From assembly GCA_031276435.1 (NCBI GenBank), contig JAISNB010000004.1, positions 1-6,363 on the forward strand: a stretch of 6,363 nt of DNA. Reading direction: 5' to 3'. The notes below the pieces were generated by a model, which was not told where the DNA came from, made no database searches, and saw only the letters and a program-made list of their open reading frames with translations. Shown in pieces: positions 5,886 to 6,363 of this stretch. Position 1 is the stretch's first letter. Each line of letters begins with the position of its first letter. Made by a program: the position numbers and the translations under genes. The stretch comes from Burkholderiaceae bacterium (GTDB lineage Bacteria; Pseudomonadota; Gammaproteobacteria; Burkholderiales; Burkholderiaceae_C).

Positions 5886-6363
5886 TCCGCGCCGCGCGCA
5901 ACCGCCTTTGCCTGCACGCGCTGTGCGGCAAATGGGCGCTGCTGGCCGTGGCACTGCTGACGGCCCTGGCGCTTGCGGGCTGCGCCGCGCCAGAGCCTGC
6001 CGCGCCGCAAGAAGCGCTGCGAACCGGCTACTGGAGCGGACGCCTGTCGCTCGTCATCGACAGCGAACCCACGCAGAACTTCTACGCTGGCTTTGCGCTT
6101 GGCGGCAGCGCCGAACGTGGCCAGCTCAGCCTTTACACCCCGCTTGGCAGTACACTGGCCGTGCTGCGCTGGCAGCCAGAACAGGCGCTGTGGCTGCAAA
6201 ACGGCCAAGCGCGCGTTTACGAATCCATGGACAGCCTGACTGCCGAACTTGCTGGCACGGCCATCCCGATTGCCGCCCTGTTTGCATGGCTGCAAGGCCA
6301 GATGGCCGACGCGCCCGGCTGGCAAGCCGATCTGGCGCAAATCAACCAAGGCCGACTGCTGGC
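5882..6363 (+). CDS. lolB: Outer-membrane lipoprotein insertion factor LolB (3' end cut by window edge)
   Basis: LolB is itself an outer-membrane lipoprotein. It accepts lipoproteins from the periplasmic carrier LolA and inserts them into the outer membrane. The 160 residues in the window begin with a basic n-region (R3, R6, R8, K17), a hydrophobic core and a perfect lipobox LAGC with the lipidated Cys at 34. The mature part starts with YWSGRLSLVI and contains the family-like block GQLSLYTPLGSTLAVLRW, then QARVYESMDSLTAEL and IAALFAWLQG. These fit the LolB beta-barrel fold, although LolB sequences diverge strongly. The start is TTG at 5882-5884, overlapping the upstream stop as TTGA. There is no in-frame ATG before the lipobox, and the in-frame GTG (codon 23) would leave a short signal lacking positive charge. 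Overlap with the TPR gene implies co-transcription and coupled translation. The last part of the protein, and any ispE that often follows, lie outside the window. Confidence 0.9.
   Translation, partial: MIRAARNRLCLHALCGKWALLAVALLTALALAGCAAPEPAAPQEALRTGYWSGRLSLVIDSEPTQNFYAGFALGGSAERGQLSLYTPLGSTLAVLRWQPEQALWLQNGQARVYESMDSLTAELAGTAIPIAALFAWLQGQMADAPGWQADLAQINQGRLL

Overview
The window is a high-GC stretch of an ordinary-looking bacterial chromosome, most likely from a betaproteobacterium of the order Burkholderiales. I base this on strong GC bias at third codon positions, on protein sequences that read like Burkholderiales versions of MutY and MutM, and on the remembered neighbourhood mutM / TPR protein / lolB of that group. 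I cannot name a genus. I see no mobile element, CRISPR array, tRNA or rRNA.

Layout. Two divergent gene blocks face away from a 38-bp gap at 4072-4109. Leftward (minus strand) run mutM (3256-4071, 8-oxoguanine DNA glycosylase), a 706-residue dynamin-like GTPase (1023-3143) and mutY (1-1026, adenine glycosylase, missing only its last few codons at the window edge). The last two overlap by four bases. Rightward (plus strand) run a secreted or lipid-anchored TPR protein (4110-5885) resembling Pseudomonas LbcA, and lolB (5882 to the window end), also joined by a four-base overlap. The only spacer over 100 bp is 3144-3255, between mutM and the GTPase. No gap reaches 300 bp.

How the genes work together. 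MutM removes 8-oxoguanine opposite C, and MutY removes A mispaired with 8-oxoguanine, so the leftward block carries both glycosylases of the GO system. The dynamin-like GTPase between them has no established link to that pathway. This is the most interesting feature of the region. The rightward block concerns the envelope: LolB inserts lipoproteins into the outer membrane, and LbcA-like TPR proteins are cofactors for a periplasmic carboxyl-terminal protease.

The region is also notable for start codons. Three of five genes appear to use non-ATG starts: TTG for the GTPase, TTG within TTGA for lolB, and apparently CTG within CTGA for mutY, where I find no canonical start at the expected place. 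I see no clearly new defence or mobile system here. The strongest leads are the GTPase between the repair genes and the odd mutY start.
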